A DNA stretch of 64,000 nucleotides from Agriotes lineatus (GCA_940337035.1 CALNHX010005794.1:36643-100642); one strand, 5' to 3'; numbered from the stretch's first letter, positions 10,471-21,686 are shown. Notes: generated by a model not told the origin, from the letters alone. A program made the numbers and translations.

Positions 10471-10679
10471 TCATCTTCCGTGAGAGCATCTACTAGTCTT
10501 TTCGGTAAAAACAGGGTACCATGCTTCAATTCGCATAAAATAAATTTGAAGCCGCCTTGTTTGGCAAATCCCGACTTCAGTTTTAAAATGTGGTATTTTC
10601 TGTTTAATTCCAACTCTCCAGCCTGCAGCTTCACCTTCCGGGAAATGGCGCTAACATTATTCAATTTGTTTAGATCCAT
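10278..10679 (-). CDS. small Polinton-associated protein, function unknown
   Basis: 133 aa from an ATG at 10679. The central part (GELELNRKYHILKLKSGFAK ... LCELKHGTLFLPKRLVDAL) alternates hydrophobic and polar residues like a small beta-barrel, and the C-terminal 45 residues are acidic and Ser/Glu-rich. Similar short proteins with an LELNxxYxIL...FLPKR pattern lie beside PolB genes in insect elements; I recall the pattern but no assigned function. An OB-fold single-strand DNA-binding role would suit the neighbourhood and the acidic tail, but this is inference. Same strand as PolB and upstream of it, with about 670 bp of duplicated spacer between. Confidence 0.5.
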   Translation of the reverse strand: MDLNKLNNVSAISRKVKLQAGELELNRKYHILKLKSGFAKQGGFKFILCELKHGTLFLPKRLVDALTEDDITSLNKRRLYLEFLGLEQVGKQFPTPSLRFVEDDTQLNSDSQSEVFESEEAAVEISREPLENM

Positions 10680-10721
10680 TTTAAATTTGATTAATCGCTA
10701 CTCACAGAGAACAGCTTTGTA

Positions 10722-11007
10722 AGAGCGGATAGCAGCTTGCAATTGTCAGCACTTTTGGACTCTTGATACACTATCACAGCCGAATTTCGACGCGCTGTAG
10801 CAATTTTATTATTCTTCGATGGCTGAAATTTCGGAGAGTTTGGCCGGGCACGTAAGTTACAGAATTTGCAGTAGAAATTTGTTACGGTGAATGCTATATA
10901 TATATATATTTTCCCCCATCACACGCCCCATATCCAAGCTAGATGCGCGCCGGATGCAGCTGTTTACAGCCCCGTGCGCGATCTAATATAATTAATTCAT
11001 AAAAGCA
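10722..11007. other. spacer at the right edge of the Polinton-like element
   Basis: No ORF. Contains a (TA)n run at 10897-10909 and G/C-rich words (GCGCGCCGGATGCAGCTG) that preview the minisatellite. The right end of the element should be near here, but I see no terminal repeat to place it. Confidence 0.4.
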
Positions 11008-11560
11008 GGTGTTATGGGGTGAGATCTACGATCCGAATGCAGGCGCGCCGGGCCGGATGCAGCTGCGCGATGTTATCGGGCGAGATTTATGACATGGAGG
11101 TGCGCCGGATGCAGATGTCAGGTGTTATGGGGTTAGATTTACGATCCGGTTGCAGGTGCGCCGGGCCGGATGCAGCTGCGCGATGTTATCGGGCGAGATT
11201 TATGACATGCAGGTGCGCCGGATGCAGATGTCAGGTGTTATGGGGTTAGATTTACGATCCGGTTGCAGGTGCGCCGGGCCGGATGCAGCTGCGCGATGTT
11301 GTCGGGCGAGATTTATGACATGCAGGTGCGCCGGATGCAGATGTCAGGTGTTATGGGGTTAGATTTACGATCCGGTTGCAGGTGTGCATGCAGCTGCTCA
11401 CAGCCCCTACACAGACATGTTGTAGCACGATTTTAGGGTGAGATTTACGGCATGCTCCGGATGCAGCTGCACGATGTTATCGGACGAGATTTACGATCCG
11501 GATGCAGGTGTGCCGGACGCAGCTGTTCACAGACCTGATATTTATCCCTCTGCGACATGC
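11008..11560. repeat. 113-bp minisatellite array, GC-rich
   Basis: The phrase GGTGTTATGGGG recurs at 11008, 11121, 11234 and 11347, exactly 113 bp apart. Each unit holds GATTTACGATCCGGTTGCAG, GCGCCGGGCCGGATGCAGCT and GCGAGATTTATGACATG. After 11380 the units become degenerate. Units 2 and 3 are almost identical, pointing to recent amplification. Apparent ORFs here are by-products of the repeat. Confidence 0.93.
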
Positions 11561-11599
11561 CGCAACACGATTTTAAATTATGAATTCATACAATTACGG

Positions 11600-12650
11600 C
11601 TCATATATTGCATTTTAAAATAAGCGCATTTACACAGGGCGTGGCGTAGAAACCAATCTAACAATCAAACCCTTATGGAAGCGAGAATGCCGCATTGCGC
11701 GTTATAATAAATTCGCTGTATAAGGCTGAGATAATGACCAGCTAAAATGGACACAGCAAATTCGAACAATCGCAAAAATTTAGCGAGCAGGCTTGCAAAA
11801 ACGCAACACGAACCCTACGCCATCGCAAATCGAATCAATCGCAAAAATCAATCGATAATACTGACCATCAGCAACAAATCGTTGCCAGCTGAAAGGACAT
11901 CGGCCGGCAGTGCGCCGCGGTCAGTCCGGACCAAGGCAGGTGGAGGGGGAAATGAGGGGCTGTCCCAGAACTCTCATGCCATGTTATTCAAATGTGTCCC
12001 AGAACTCTCATAGCTTAACTACTAATGTATCTGCTGTGGTGCTGGGTTATTTGAAATTGAACATCCCCTCTTACCTGTAGGTATTCAAGTGAAATAGTAC
12101 CTGCCTCATTAGCATTGCGCTGTAACATCTAAGAAACTCAAGTAGGGTTGGTATAGTACTCAAAATTCAAATCAAAACTGGAAAGTAATTCGTGAATTTT
12201 TTTAGATACAATGTGGCGTCACAATATTCCGTTGTTTTTACCCCCCACTCCGCAGGGTTGGTTAAAAAAATATACATGCGTTTTGTAGGTAATTCATTTC
12301 CCTACAAATTTTATTTTAATACTTTTCCCTAACTGGCCCATAACTGTATTACGCGTCTTAAATTTGGAAGTTTGACAAATTTCCGGAAAGTGCGATTTTT
12401 TAAATTTTTTAAAAAGTTCATAGATCCGTAACTATCAGTCCTAGAAACAAAATTTAAAACCTAAGATTGTAGGAAATTTTATATTCCATAACATTGAATA
12501 GAACTCCTTTGTAGCTAAAATGCACCAAAAAGAAGATTAAGCGAAAATCTGAAGAAAGTGCCGATTTTTTTCGGTTTTTTTAAGATGGCGGAAGGGGGGG
12601 AATTGAGCATTTTGAATTTTAAACACTTACTAACAATCCTAAACAACATA
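11600..12650. other. no recognisable gene
   Basis: An 88-codon ORF (11747-12013, +) has no recognisable domain. The phrase TGTCCCAGAACTCTCAT occurs twice (about 11961 and 11995), a short direct repeat. The remainder is AT-rich. Confidence 0.4.
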
Positions 12651-12652
12651 TC

Positions 12653-12832
12653 TGTGGTGTATTTTGGCAGCAGCTAAAGTCTGCTTTTTGTAATTCGCTA
12701 TCGCGGAGTGCAGGCCTTCGCAGCGTGATTGCCTTATTCACTCACTCCAATTTGTAACGGCATTGAATAAATATATACTCGTATACGTTGACTTTAATTA
12801 AATATTAGTGCAATACACTACAAAGTGGCGAC
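12653..12832 (+). repeat. candidate 5' LTR of a Gypsy element
   Basis: Starts TGTGGTG and ends CACTACA, contains GAATAAATATATACTCG near the end, and is followed 3 bp later by TGGCGACGAGAT, which looks like a retroelement primer-binding site. A gag-like region follows. The 3' LTR is absent, so the borders cannot be checked by pairing. Confidence 0.45.
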
Positions 12833-12916
12833 GAGATATTTTTGCGATTTAAAGTCGTTAGCAAACCATACAGTGCAAGTTTCTGTAATTTTGTGAATTG
12901 GTCCACGCTCGCGCAT

Positions 12917-13700
12917 CATGTCCACGGATACCGGCAAAATATTGCATTTGCGAGCAAGTCGGACTGAACAATTTTTAGAGCCCGTTTAGAAAATTACTTC
13001 AGTGCAAATGGCATTAAAGCCGATGGCGAGGATTCAAACAAAAGGCGAAGTATCTTGTTAAATATTCTAGACGAGGCGGCGTACAAACTGGTTTTTGACT
13101 TGGTAAGTCCAACCAAGCCAGAAGAGAAAACATACAAACAGTTAGTGGACGTCCTAAGCAGTCACTTCAAGCCACAGCAGAGTGCATTTGCAGCTTGCTT
13201 CAGATTTTATGCAGTGATGAAGGAACCCGACGAGACGGCTAATCAGTGGGTCGCACGCATTCGAGGATTCGCAATTGGCTGTGAGTTTGGAGAAGAGCTC
13301 AAGGTGTGCCTTCGTGACCGATTCTTTTGGATTTAATAAGGGGGCAGTTTTGGACCGACTTATGGAGGAAACGGTGACGGAAGATTTTGAAAGAATGGTA
13401 ACTTTAGCAGCGACCAAAATGGCGGCTCAGGAAATGCAAGCAACAATTATCAAAGAGGAGCCCGTGAATTTTCTAAGGAAAACCAGCAATCACCAGAGCG
13501 CAGGACCTAGTGGAGCAAGACCGAGGCGCGCACCACGTCATCAGCCGAAATATACAGCATGACGTCCCAAACTGCGAAGTTTGTGGCAGGGACAATCATA
13601 CAAAAGATAAGTGTTTTTACAAAAATGCGATTTGTTTAATATGTTAGAAAGCCGGTCACATCGCGGCAGTTTGTAAATATGAAAACATTTCACACCGTCC
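12917..13700 (+). pseudogene. Ty3/Gypsy gag remnant
   Basis: The region around ENYFSANGIKADGED to AAYKLVFDLVSP (about 12985-13110), and onward through YAVMKEPDETANQWVARIRG (to about 13275), matches Gypsy Gag capsid regions. The frame shifts near 12985 and again near 13300; after the second shift it runs to a TGA near 13561. Then a zinc knuckle C-x2-C-x4-H-x4-C (CEVCGRDNHTKDKC) and a second knuckle interrupted by a TAG near 13646. Pol is missing; a LINE fragment follows directly. Confidence 0.75.
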
Positions 13701-13714
13701 AAAATGTGATTCTA

Positions 13715-14441
13715 GTAAATACACTCAAATTAATTGAAAGGGTGCAGAAACGAGCAACTAAGATGCCAATGGCTTTGCGGCATGTACCTTATCCTGAAAA
13801 TTCTTAAACTTAGTACATTGTATGTTGGAAGAGAGAGTAGAGACCTCATTGAAGTGTACAAAATATTAGCAAGCAAATATAACTGTGACCAACTATCTTA
13901 CTATTCTTATACACAATACATACTTTCATCTGCGAGAGCATGGAATGCATTTGAGTAAAGACAGCTTTAAAATCAATGCTAGAAAATATTGTTTCTATTT
14001 TGCGTTTAGAATAACTCCATTCTAGCACCCGAATGACGTCATTTGAGTGTTAGAATAAGTCGCTATGAAATGACGTCATTCGGGTGCTAGAATAACTCAA
14101 TTCTAGCACCCAAATGACGTCATATAACTTCAAAATAGAAAACATTAATTTATAAAATGGTATAAAGCGGCAAAATAGAAAAAATAGAATAAAACACTAG
14201 TCGCAGAAGGTCCTTCAAGCACTCATTTGTTCCTCAACTCGCCGCTACGCGGCTCGTTTCAGAATTTCAAATTCGTGCTTGAATAGATGCCTTCTGCAAC
14301 TTGTATTTTAATATACTATTCTATCTAGTAGAAGTGTGGATAAATGGAATAGTCTACCTCAGGAGGTATTTAGTGGCTCCTCTGTTAATAATTTTAAAAA
14401 CAAACTTGATTCCTATTACTTAGCTAAATTCAGAGGATAGT
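13715..14441 (+). pseudogene. LINE 3' end fragment (RT C-terminus), interrupted
   Basis: The first piece (to about 13993) reads LIERVQKRATK ... DLIEVYKILASKY and then DSFKINARKY; the second piece (about 14323-14441) reads VDKWNSLPQEVFSGSSVNNF and ends in KFRG. This is the C-terminal tail of CR1/Jockey-type reverse transcriptases. The two pieces join in the 80-bp relative at 23848-23926, which shows the uninterrupted order. Frameshift near 13805. Confidence 0.8.
13994..14322. mobile_element. MITE with three TGACGTCA palindromes, inside a LINE
   Basis: Interrupts the LINE tail. The left half holds an inverted repeat (GAATGACGTCATTTGAGTG against ATGACGTCATTCGGGTGCTA) and three copies of TGACGTCA at 14034, 14071 and 14115. 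The right half (CGCAGAAGGTCCTTCAAGCA ... GATGCCTTCTGCAAC) is itself imperfectly palindromic. Exact target duplication not resolved. Confidence 0.65.
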
Positions 14442-15875
14442 GTTTCGAATTAATAATTATGTTTATGGTTTCATTATATTGTAATGGTTCATTATCCACA
14501 GCAATTCTGATTGCCTAGTTATACAAGAATGAATAAATTCAAAAAATGAGCACAGAATTAACTATTTTATTTACTGCATGAAAGTCAGTATTTTACACTA
14601 ATAAATACACTTGATATGAGCAGTAGCAAGTATAATTTGAGTAAGAAAGCTTGGCATGAGATAAGAAAGATTTCAGAAGGGGTACGTTCAGAGTTTCAGT
14701 CATAATTAATGTTTGAAATGGCAAATGCAGCTTGAATTTTGTAGCTGACAGGGTTGATTTGAATAACGTCAAACAATGATATGAATTTTAAAATAATACA
14801 CGATGTTTTGTAAAGTACAGAAATTGTATGAGCGTTATTAGTATTAAAGGTTTGAGCCACAAACGGCAAAGTAACGGAAAGGTCAAGCGAAGCAGTACGA
14901 GGAAGTAAAGATTGCAAAGAGCAATAAGGCAACCTATCGGAAGACAGACGTGCTAAATAAACTAATGTGATAAGTGCAATTATATAAAACTAAGTGAATT
15001 AAAAAGCAGAGGTACGTGAACAATTTCAAAGAAAAAGACATTTTAGTAGTTATTCAAGAACATTTTATCAATACTATAGTCCATAATAAACATTTAAATC
15101 AATCCTTTTTTCTTATAAACAAATGTAAATCATTATTGCTAGGAAACGAGAATGTCAATTGTTCAACAAAAGAACTAATAGAAACTTGTAATAGTTAGAC
15201 TGTGTGTTAGTTGAGCTTCCAGTTTGTTTGAAATTAATAATAAAGAAATTTATCTGTGGACCAGAATTTGTGTTTATTATAGTCACCTGGGTGTAGTCCA
15301 TCTTTATGGCTAAAGTTTAAAATGATCGCAGTGCAAGTGCGACCAACTTTTCCGAGTAACAGGGACTTCGGACAGCCAAAACCTTGTGTGCTACAGTTGG
15401 AGTTGTTCGTCAGGAATGCCCGGGTGTAGAAATTTTGATGAGGAATTCGTCATCAAGCGTGGACTAGCCGTGGCGTCTCTTCATTCTGCGAGCCAGCAAC
15501 GGAGCATCACTTCGAAAGGCAAATTTCACAGGAAGCAGGTGGAGCAGCGTCTTAGAATTTGGAGGTCTTCAAGTTTGGATATTTCCCGTGGGGCTGAACG
15601 TGATTCCAGCGGCCCAGATCAGTCCAGATGCGAATAATCGAGGTAACGTCTCTTAGATTTGTGGTTTGAAGCCGTTTTTGCAGTTTGCCGAAAATAAGAA
15701 CAATTGAACATCAGAGCGTCCGTTTGCGTCATCTGAAACAAAACAGGTTAGCCGGAAGCTACGTCACATATTCTTTAGCGCTTACCTGATGTGGTCTTGC
15801 CTTTTTTTGTTATATTAATTCAATTTACGCTGAATTTCACGAACAAAGCATTTTGTGTATACTAAATTTTGAGGT
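14442..15875. other. no recognisable gene
   Basis: Short ORFs (15016-15198 starting with GTG, 60 aa; 15386-15637, 83 aa) show no domain. AT-rich to about 15280, more mixed after that. Nothing else supported. Confidence 0.4.
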
Positions 15876-16300
15876 TATAGACCTAGTGATGGGAACAATC
15901 GAATAAAGTTATTGAATAGTTCGATAGTTTTCAACCTTTCGTTTATTCGATTGTTTACAGAAAATTGTTCATTTAACTATCGATAGTCGATAGGCTACCC
16001 ACTGTTCAGATTTCAGTACGAAGCGAACGAATGCATGAGTAACTATCGAACAAATACATTTACAGTTGTGATGTTATGAACGAACAGCCCGTGCTCGTCA
16101 CTCACCGTCACTCGGAGCGCCAACCAGAATTAAATGTTCGATTTGTATCCTATCGTATTTGCTTTACAGTACCGGACTGAACAATTTTACGCCTTAATTA
16201 CTCGAACCGAAAGTAGGTACGCTGTCTTGCTTCAGCACAATTACCAAATTTAAGAAGTCTCGTAGAATTAAAACGTACCGCTACTAAAATAGATTTTTAT

Positions 16301-16539
16301 GTACACTTCTGTGCAATAAAATTAAGCACACACCGATTTGTTGCATTTATTAATAGCGTTTTTATTTCGAAAAGTCTTAGTTTTGGTCTTTTAATAAAGG
16401 TGTTATTTTCAAGTTATGGTGTGTTATGATTTATTGAAACTGCTGCTAGGCAATTAAAATAGACCCGAATTAAACAAACTAGAATATTGTGAAAAATGGT
16501 CACAACACGTGTGCTTAATTTCATTGCACAGAAGTGTAC
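16301..16539. mobile_element. Tc1-type MITE nested in the hAT foldback
   Basis: About 30-bp terminal inverted repeats: GTACACTTCTGTGCAATAAA... at the left and the complement ...ATTGCACAGAAGTGTAC at the right, with TA at each border. About 235 bp, no coding capacity. Confidence 0.8.
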
Positions 16540-16950
16540 TTCAATATAAAAGGAATTTTGCCACCCAAGTAGATGGGCAGTGCTAGTTCTGGAGCACTTT
16601 AAGCATAGGGAAACTCAAAACATAACCTCACTTCTGTACTGGATGGCATATCCACCCGAAGCATGACGTAATCACCGGTAGTTAAGGCGACTGAAGAGTT
16701 TCTTGTAGGAAAAGAAGTATTTTTTGTGTCAACAATAACCAGAAGATCGTTGTAGGGTAGGTATTGCATCATTGCCCAGAAGGTATAACCGGAAGTGGAG
16801 TCTGCACCGGGAGCCGGAGGCTGAGGGCTGAGGCCAGGGGCTGAAGCCGAGAACCGGAAGCAGGAGGCTGGGGCTGAGGCCGGGGGCTGAGGGCTGGGGG
16901 CTGCTGAGAGTTCAAATAGACGATTAAATATTAAAAAAAGAAAAAAGGGG

Positions 16951-17870
16951 CTGTATCTCGTAAACGGGTGGGAAAACGGAAAACGGGTGAAAAAATGGCA
17001 CCCCACACTGCCTGCTAACCCCCATCTGGAAATGAAGCCATCTATAACATATTAAAAATTGGAAGCGCCCATATGACATTTTCGAAAATTATATTTTGTA
17101 TCTGTAAGAATTATTAAACACTAAAAGGGCTATATCTCGTAAACGGGTGGGAAAAACGGAAAACGGGTGAAAAAATGACACCCCCACATTACCTGTTAAC
17201 CCCCATCTGGAAATGAAGCCATCTATAACATATTAAAAATTGGACGCGCCCTTATGGCATTTTTAGAAAATTAAATTTGGATCTGTAAGAATTATTAAAT
17301 ACTAAAAGGGGCTGTATCTCGTAAACGGGTGGGAAAAACGAAAAACGGGTGAAAAAATCACACCCCCTATAACTCCCCCAGCCAGCGAATGAAGCCACCT
17401 ATAACATATTAAAAATTGGAAGAGCCCTTATGGCATTTTTTGAAAATTATATTTTGGAGTTGTAAGAACCGATAAACTGCCGAAATCTGATGGATGAACA
17501 CTAAAAGGGGCTGTATCTCGTAAACGGGTGGGACAAACGAAAAACGGGTGAAAAAATCACACCCCCTATAAGCCCCCAGCCACCGAATGAAGCCATCTAT
17601 AACATATTAAAATAGGAAGTGCCCTTATGGCATTTTTTGAAAATTATATTTTGGAGTTGTAAGAACCGATAAACTGCCGAAATCTGATGGATGAACACTA
17701 AAAGGGGCTGTATCTCGTAAACGGGTGGAAAAACGAAAAACGGGTGAAAAAATCACACCCCCTATAACCCCTTAGCCAGCAAATGAAGCCATCTATAACA
17801 TATTAAAAATTGGAAGTGCCCATATGGCATTTTTTGAAAATTATATTTTGGAGTTGTAAGAACTGATAAG
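16951..17870. repeat. five tandem units of 179-199 bp in the left foldback arm
   Basis: The phrase CTGTATCTCGTAAACGGGTG (CTATATCTCG in unit 2) starts units at 16951, 17130, 17312, 17511 and 17708. Units 4 and 5 carry an extra AACTGCCGAAATCTGATGG segment upstream, giving the longer spacing. The right arm has one inverted counterpart (about 18780-18935). Confidence 0.9.
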
Positions 17871-18247
17871 ACTCCGAATAGTACATGATGCGCCATCTAG
17901 CGATAATACGCCGGATCAAACATTACGCGCCATCTGCAGCCATACTCTGAAACTACCTGTAATCTAATTAACCGAGCACCCTGCTAAAAATATCTCGCAG
18001 GAAAACCATAATCTTGTGATTAAACTGAGCATCCTGTTGCATATATCGCAAAGTAAAACCTAGATAGTACTAATTAACCGAGTATCCTGTTGCAAATATC
18101 TCGCAGGAAAACCATAATCTTGAGACTAAACCGAGAATCCGTTTCACGCTATCAAAGAAAATTTAATTAGTTTTTGTGGTGAAGAAGCTGGTGATAAGCA
18201 TTTAGTATATAAACAAACACAGAAAATTATTATTTTAATCCAGTTTG

Positions 18248-18487
18248 ATCTGCCAAAGCGTGTTTTCACGGACTTCATATGCCGGCGGCATTCACCGCAT
18301 TTAAATCCTTCTTCAATGTTTGTCCAGAAGTAAATTGATGTTGGCGCTCTTTTTGCTAACACTTGGGGTAAACTGATGTTAACACTTGTTGCCAGTACTT
18401 GAAGTAAACTGATGTTGATATTTTTTATTAGCACTTGAAGTAAACTGATGTTGATACTCGAAGCACTATACACACGTGGAGAGCTCG
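18248..18487. repeat. foldback spacer with short tandem repeats
   Basis: Loop of the large palindrome. Four imperfect copies of a unit with AGTAAACTGATGTTGATA (about 33-43 bp spacing) between 18328 and 18460. The repeat produces a 109-codon - strand ORF that is not a gene. Confidence 0.75.
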
Positions 18488-19382
18488 AAAACTGGATTAA
18501 AATAATAATTTTCTGTGTTTGTTTATATACTAAATGCTTATCACCAGCTTCTTCACCACAAAAACTAATTAAATTTTCTTTGATAGCGTGAAACGGATTC
18601 TCGGTTTAATCACAAGATTATGGTTTTCCTGCGAGATATTTTTAGCAGGGTGCTCGGTTAATTAGATTACAGGTAGTTTCAGAGTATGGCTGCAGATGGC
18701 GCGTAATGTTTGATCCGGCGTATTATCGCTAGATGGCGCATCATGTACTATTCGGAGTCTTATCAGTTCTTACAACTCCAAAATATAATTTTCAAAAAAA
18801 TGCCATAAGGGCACTTCCAATTTTTAATATGTTATAGATGGCTTCATTTCCAGATGGGGGTTAACAGGTAATGTGGGGTGTCATTTTTTCACCCGTTTTC
18901 CGTTTTTCGCACCCGTTACGAGATACAACCCCTATATGAGCCTCCAGCCCCCCGGTGGCATCCCCCAGTTCCCGCCCCCGGCTTCCGGCTCCCGGTACAG
19001 ACTCCACTTCCGGTTACCTGCGCATGCGGCGCGCGCACGAACCAGGACTCCGCCCCAGGCCTGCGCAATGCTTTTTGCGGTCTGCGCAGAATTTGAATTT
19101 CCCGCCAAAATGACGTCACTTCCTGAGGCAGAACCCGCTCTGCCCATCTACTCACCCACAAAAAAAAATGTACCGCCCCTAAAAATCTACCGCTTTACGC
19201 AACTGCGTAATTTTCGTAATAGGGAATATGGCACTGATTAGTTTCCGCCTGTAGCTTATAAAACCCTTTAAACAAAAGTATTCTATAGTTTTAATGAACG
19301 ATTTATTCGATTGTTTGAACCTTTCATTCGGCATTTATTCGATAGTCAAAACAATTCGATTGCTCCCATCACTATATAAACC

Positions 19383-21250
19383 TGTCAAATACAAAGTCAG
19401 ACATTTGCCATACTAGTTAATTTTCAATACAACAAATCATTTGTAATACAGGCTGTTAACCTACCCTGAGAAAAGAGTTTATTTCGTGTTTTACCGGAGC
19501 TAAGCCCTATTTGATTGCGAATAAATAAAATAACCCATTTATTAGTCAAATAATTATTACATCATTTTAATTGGCCCTGAATTTGACATAAAAATCCAAA
19601 TGTTAAAACCATTTGATTTATAAATTGTAGTGATTTGCCCTGAATTATATTTTTATTTACTATTGCCTTTTATGAGGTAGGGGTGTCATTACAATATATG
19701 TGAATCTATATCATGTATGTATTGTTATGTTATAATAATTGTTGTGGATATTATAATTTTAATAAATGAGTTTAATAATCTCAAATGTGTTCTTAAAAAT
19801 GACTCTTATCTCACATGGATGGGTTCTCTACATCCTATCAAGTATTATTTGGATTTGTATCATTATAAGATACATTTGCTATCAAATCAATGAACGTGGT
19901 AGTATTTTATATAATTTAAAAGCAAACTCTTTGGATAATGGTAATTCAACTAACGGGATAGCTACCATGCAGGATATTATTTAACTAAAGGGAAATGGCG
20001 TTCCAACATCACAAATCCCAAAACAAACAAGTTTGTTATACTCGACAATTATCAGTGATTACGTAATTAAAGCGTTGTCTAGGTGATAGCAATTGCTGTA
20101 AGTAATTACACGTCACAAAACAAAACACACTCGAAGGACGCTTCTGCCCGAAGTGCTTATAAAAACCGACGCCCCCTCTTTGTCCGTTGGTCATCCTCTG
20201 AAGGTTGCCGCAGAATGATTTCTGTATCTCGACCTCTATGATGCCAAAAACTGCTTCCAGCTGTCCCCGTTGCTCACACCTAGGGCTGCACTGCTCTCCA
20301 GCAAGGTCACTGCCAACCTCCAGCTTCCAGGGGTTCCATTACTCCGCTCGGATTTCCAAAAACAGCCAGCGTAATACAGGCTAACACTCGATGTACCGAT
20401 AAAACAGTTTTTCAACCTTCTACAGAGATGCTGCGAATGAATGCACTCCACTACAGTACTCCCACAGCATTCAATCAATTTTTAAACTTACTTAATTGGG
20501 AAATAGTACATTGTGTATCTAGGACGAAAAGCGTAACATTCCCGGACAACTGTGAATATGCCGAGCCCAACAACACAGGAGTCTGGAAATGTTGCTTTTT
20601 GTCCAAAATACACATAATATTTTTCCGCCGATCGATAAGCGTAATTAAAAAAAATAGGAAATAGTACCTCGAATATTCCCTGCCTAGGCCGGGAATATTA
20701 TTCCTCAACAGTTTTATTGTAAATTACCTAGCAACGGCTGATGTAATGAAATGTTTGACTTTGCTTAACAAAATTGTATCAATAATGTGTCAGTTCTAGT
20801 ATGATTGGCTGAAAAGGGTATTTATTCACAATTTTACATTTATTGGGGGAGTCAAAATAACAACACCTTTCAGCTTGGCTTCCTCCCCCCAATTTTGTCT
20901 TCGAGACTTCATTGTTTCCAAGCCTACTCTGATTACATTTTGTTTAAATGAAGGCTAACACTATTTTTAATACAGTTTTGCAAATTATTATGATTATTTT
21001 TTTTTCGTAGAGATTTCAACCAATCAGAAGGCTGGATTTAGTTAAGTTATCGTGTATAATTTCGATTATACAAAAATGGATTATACTATAGTAACTTCAC
21101 TAGGCAACGCAATACATAACTTTTGTCAACTTGATGTTGTTTTCATAGAGATGACTTTCAGCTAGGTTAATACAAACAAATCGAGCTGTCAATAAAATAT
21201 TTATTTGTTCCTAATAGTAAAATTCACTAAAAAAATAATCAAATCGAATA
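19383..21250. other. no recognisable gene
   Basis: A 72-codon ORF at 19766-19984 (+) encodes one hydrophobic stretch but matches nothing I know. TATA-like CTTATAAAAACC at about 20157 precedes GC-rich sequence with a possible initiator, perhaps an LTR or promoter remnant. A short palindrome GAATATTCCC..GGGAATATT is at 20670-20700. Confidence 0.4.
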
Positions 21251-21256
21251 CAATGC

Positions 21257-21406
21257 GTACTTCGATCAGGTTATACGTCTCAAACTTCCTGCACAATAAC
21301 AAATCGTGTCCGCTAACGCGGTCGGACTATTTAACCTGTCAAACTGACACTCTTTTATTATTGTGCAACAAGTTATCGACATATAACCCGATAATATCGA
21401 AGTACT
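21257..21406. repeat. imperfect foldback MITE
   Basis: Left arm GTACTTCGATCAGGTTATAC ... TGCACAATAA pairs with right arm TTATTGTGCA ... GGTTATATGTCG-like complement ending CGAAGTAC. About 150 bp. Confidence 0.65.
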
Positions 21407-21603
21407 TATAGTATTACTTCTGATTATATAACTCATCATAAATTTGGCCAATAGTAATTGAGAATTTTACTTAGTTACTAGGTATAGATAAACGGATATA
21501 CCCTTGACGACGTGGTATAATAACTTCAGTGTTTCGGTGGGTCCAAAAAAGCAAAATAATGGATAATAATAATCTAGAGCCATGATGTAATAACTGTCTA
21601 TTG

Positions 21604-21686
21604 CAAATTCGAGGTTAGCAGGTTAGGTTTTGCGTCAGTTTTGACACAAACTGGCGCAAAACCTAACCTGATAACGTCGAATTTGA
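21604..21686. repeat. strong hairpin repeat, copy 1
   Basis: Arms CAAATTCGAGGTTAGCAGG-TTAGGTTTTGCG and the complementary CGCAAAACCTAACC...CGAATTTG around a TTTTGACACA loop. The same hairpin recurs at 24727-24807. Both are followed by ACATAGAC, TACAG and CCACCAACA, so the mobile unit extends to about 21710. Confidence 0.85.

Larger units (their letters stand above)
589..10679. mobile_element. Polinton/Maverick (adintovirus-like) element, incomplete
   Basis: The combination of a retroviral-type integrase with a C-terminal chromodomain and a large family B DNA polymerase of the protein-primed viral/organellar type is the hallmark of Polinton/Maverick elements and adintoviruses. Gene order: DUF8207-type protein, fibre-like protein and integrase on +, then convergent with PolB and a small upstream gene on -. 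Convergent 3' ends meet in an AT-rich, tandemly duplicated spacer at 4.8-5.6 kb. Not found: double-jelly-roll capsid, penton, FtsK-like ATPase, adenain-type protease, long terminal repeats. The coordinates given are gene-bearing limits, not true ends. Damage includes an inserted repeat in the fibre gene and one stop in PolB, so this copy is not expected to be functional. Confidence 0.85.
15884..19374. mobile_element. 3.5-kb hAT-like foldback element
   Basis: Ends are TAGTGATGGGAACAATCGAAT (left) and the inverse ATTCGATTGCTCCCATCACTA (right). Flanks are TATAGACC (15876-15883) and TATAAACC (19375-19382), an 8-bp target duplication with one mismatch, as for hAT. Interior arms form a large inverted repeat: about 16550-18247 against 18488-19180, around a 240-bp spacer. 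The left arm has been lengthened by tandem repeats and the right has not. A Tc1-type MITE sits in the left part (16301-16539). No transposase. Confidence 0.85.

Noticed and set aside
1..10920. Terminal inverted repeats for the Polinton-like element
   Set aside because: Compared the two ends by eye and found no convincing match, so none is annotated.
11019..11362. Cys/Arg-rich repeated ORFs looking like a small repetitive protein
   Set aside because: They arise from the 113-bp minisatellite, change frame from unit to unit, and have no start context.
11008..11560. Possible CRISPR-like array
   Set aside because: Units are contiguous 113-bp repeats without unique spacers and the context is eukaryotic.
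16599..17006. 135-codon - strand ORF rich in Pro/Ala/Ser with a hydrophobic start
   Set aside because: Lies in the foldback arm; a mirror-image relative occurs at 18873-19241, as expected for a palindrome and not a gene.
18144..18473. 109-codon - strand ORF with NISLLQVL repeats
   Set aside because: Product of the short tandem repeats in the foldback spacer.
19766..19984. 72-aa ORF with a membrane-like segment
   Set aside because: No homology recognised, A/T-rich codons make hydrophobic ORFs common; not enough to call a gene.
21604..21686. Telomere-like GGTTAGG words
   Set aside because: Only one or two words inside a hairpin repeat, not a tandem TTAGG array.
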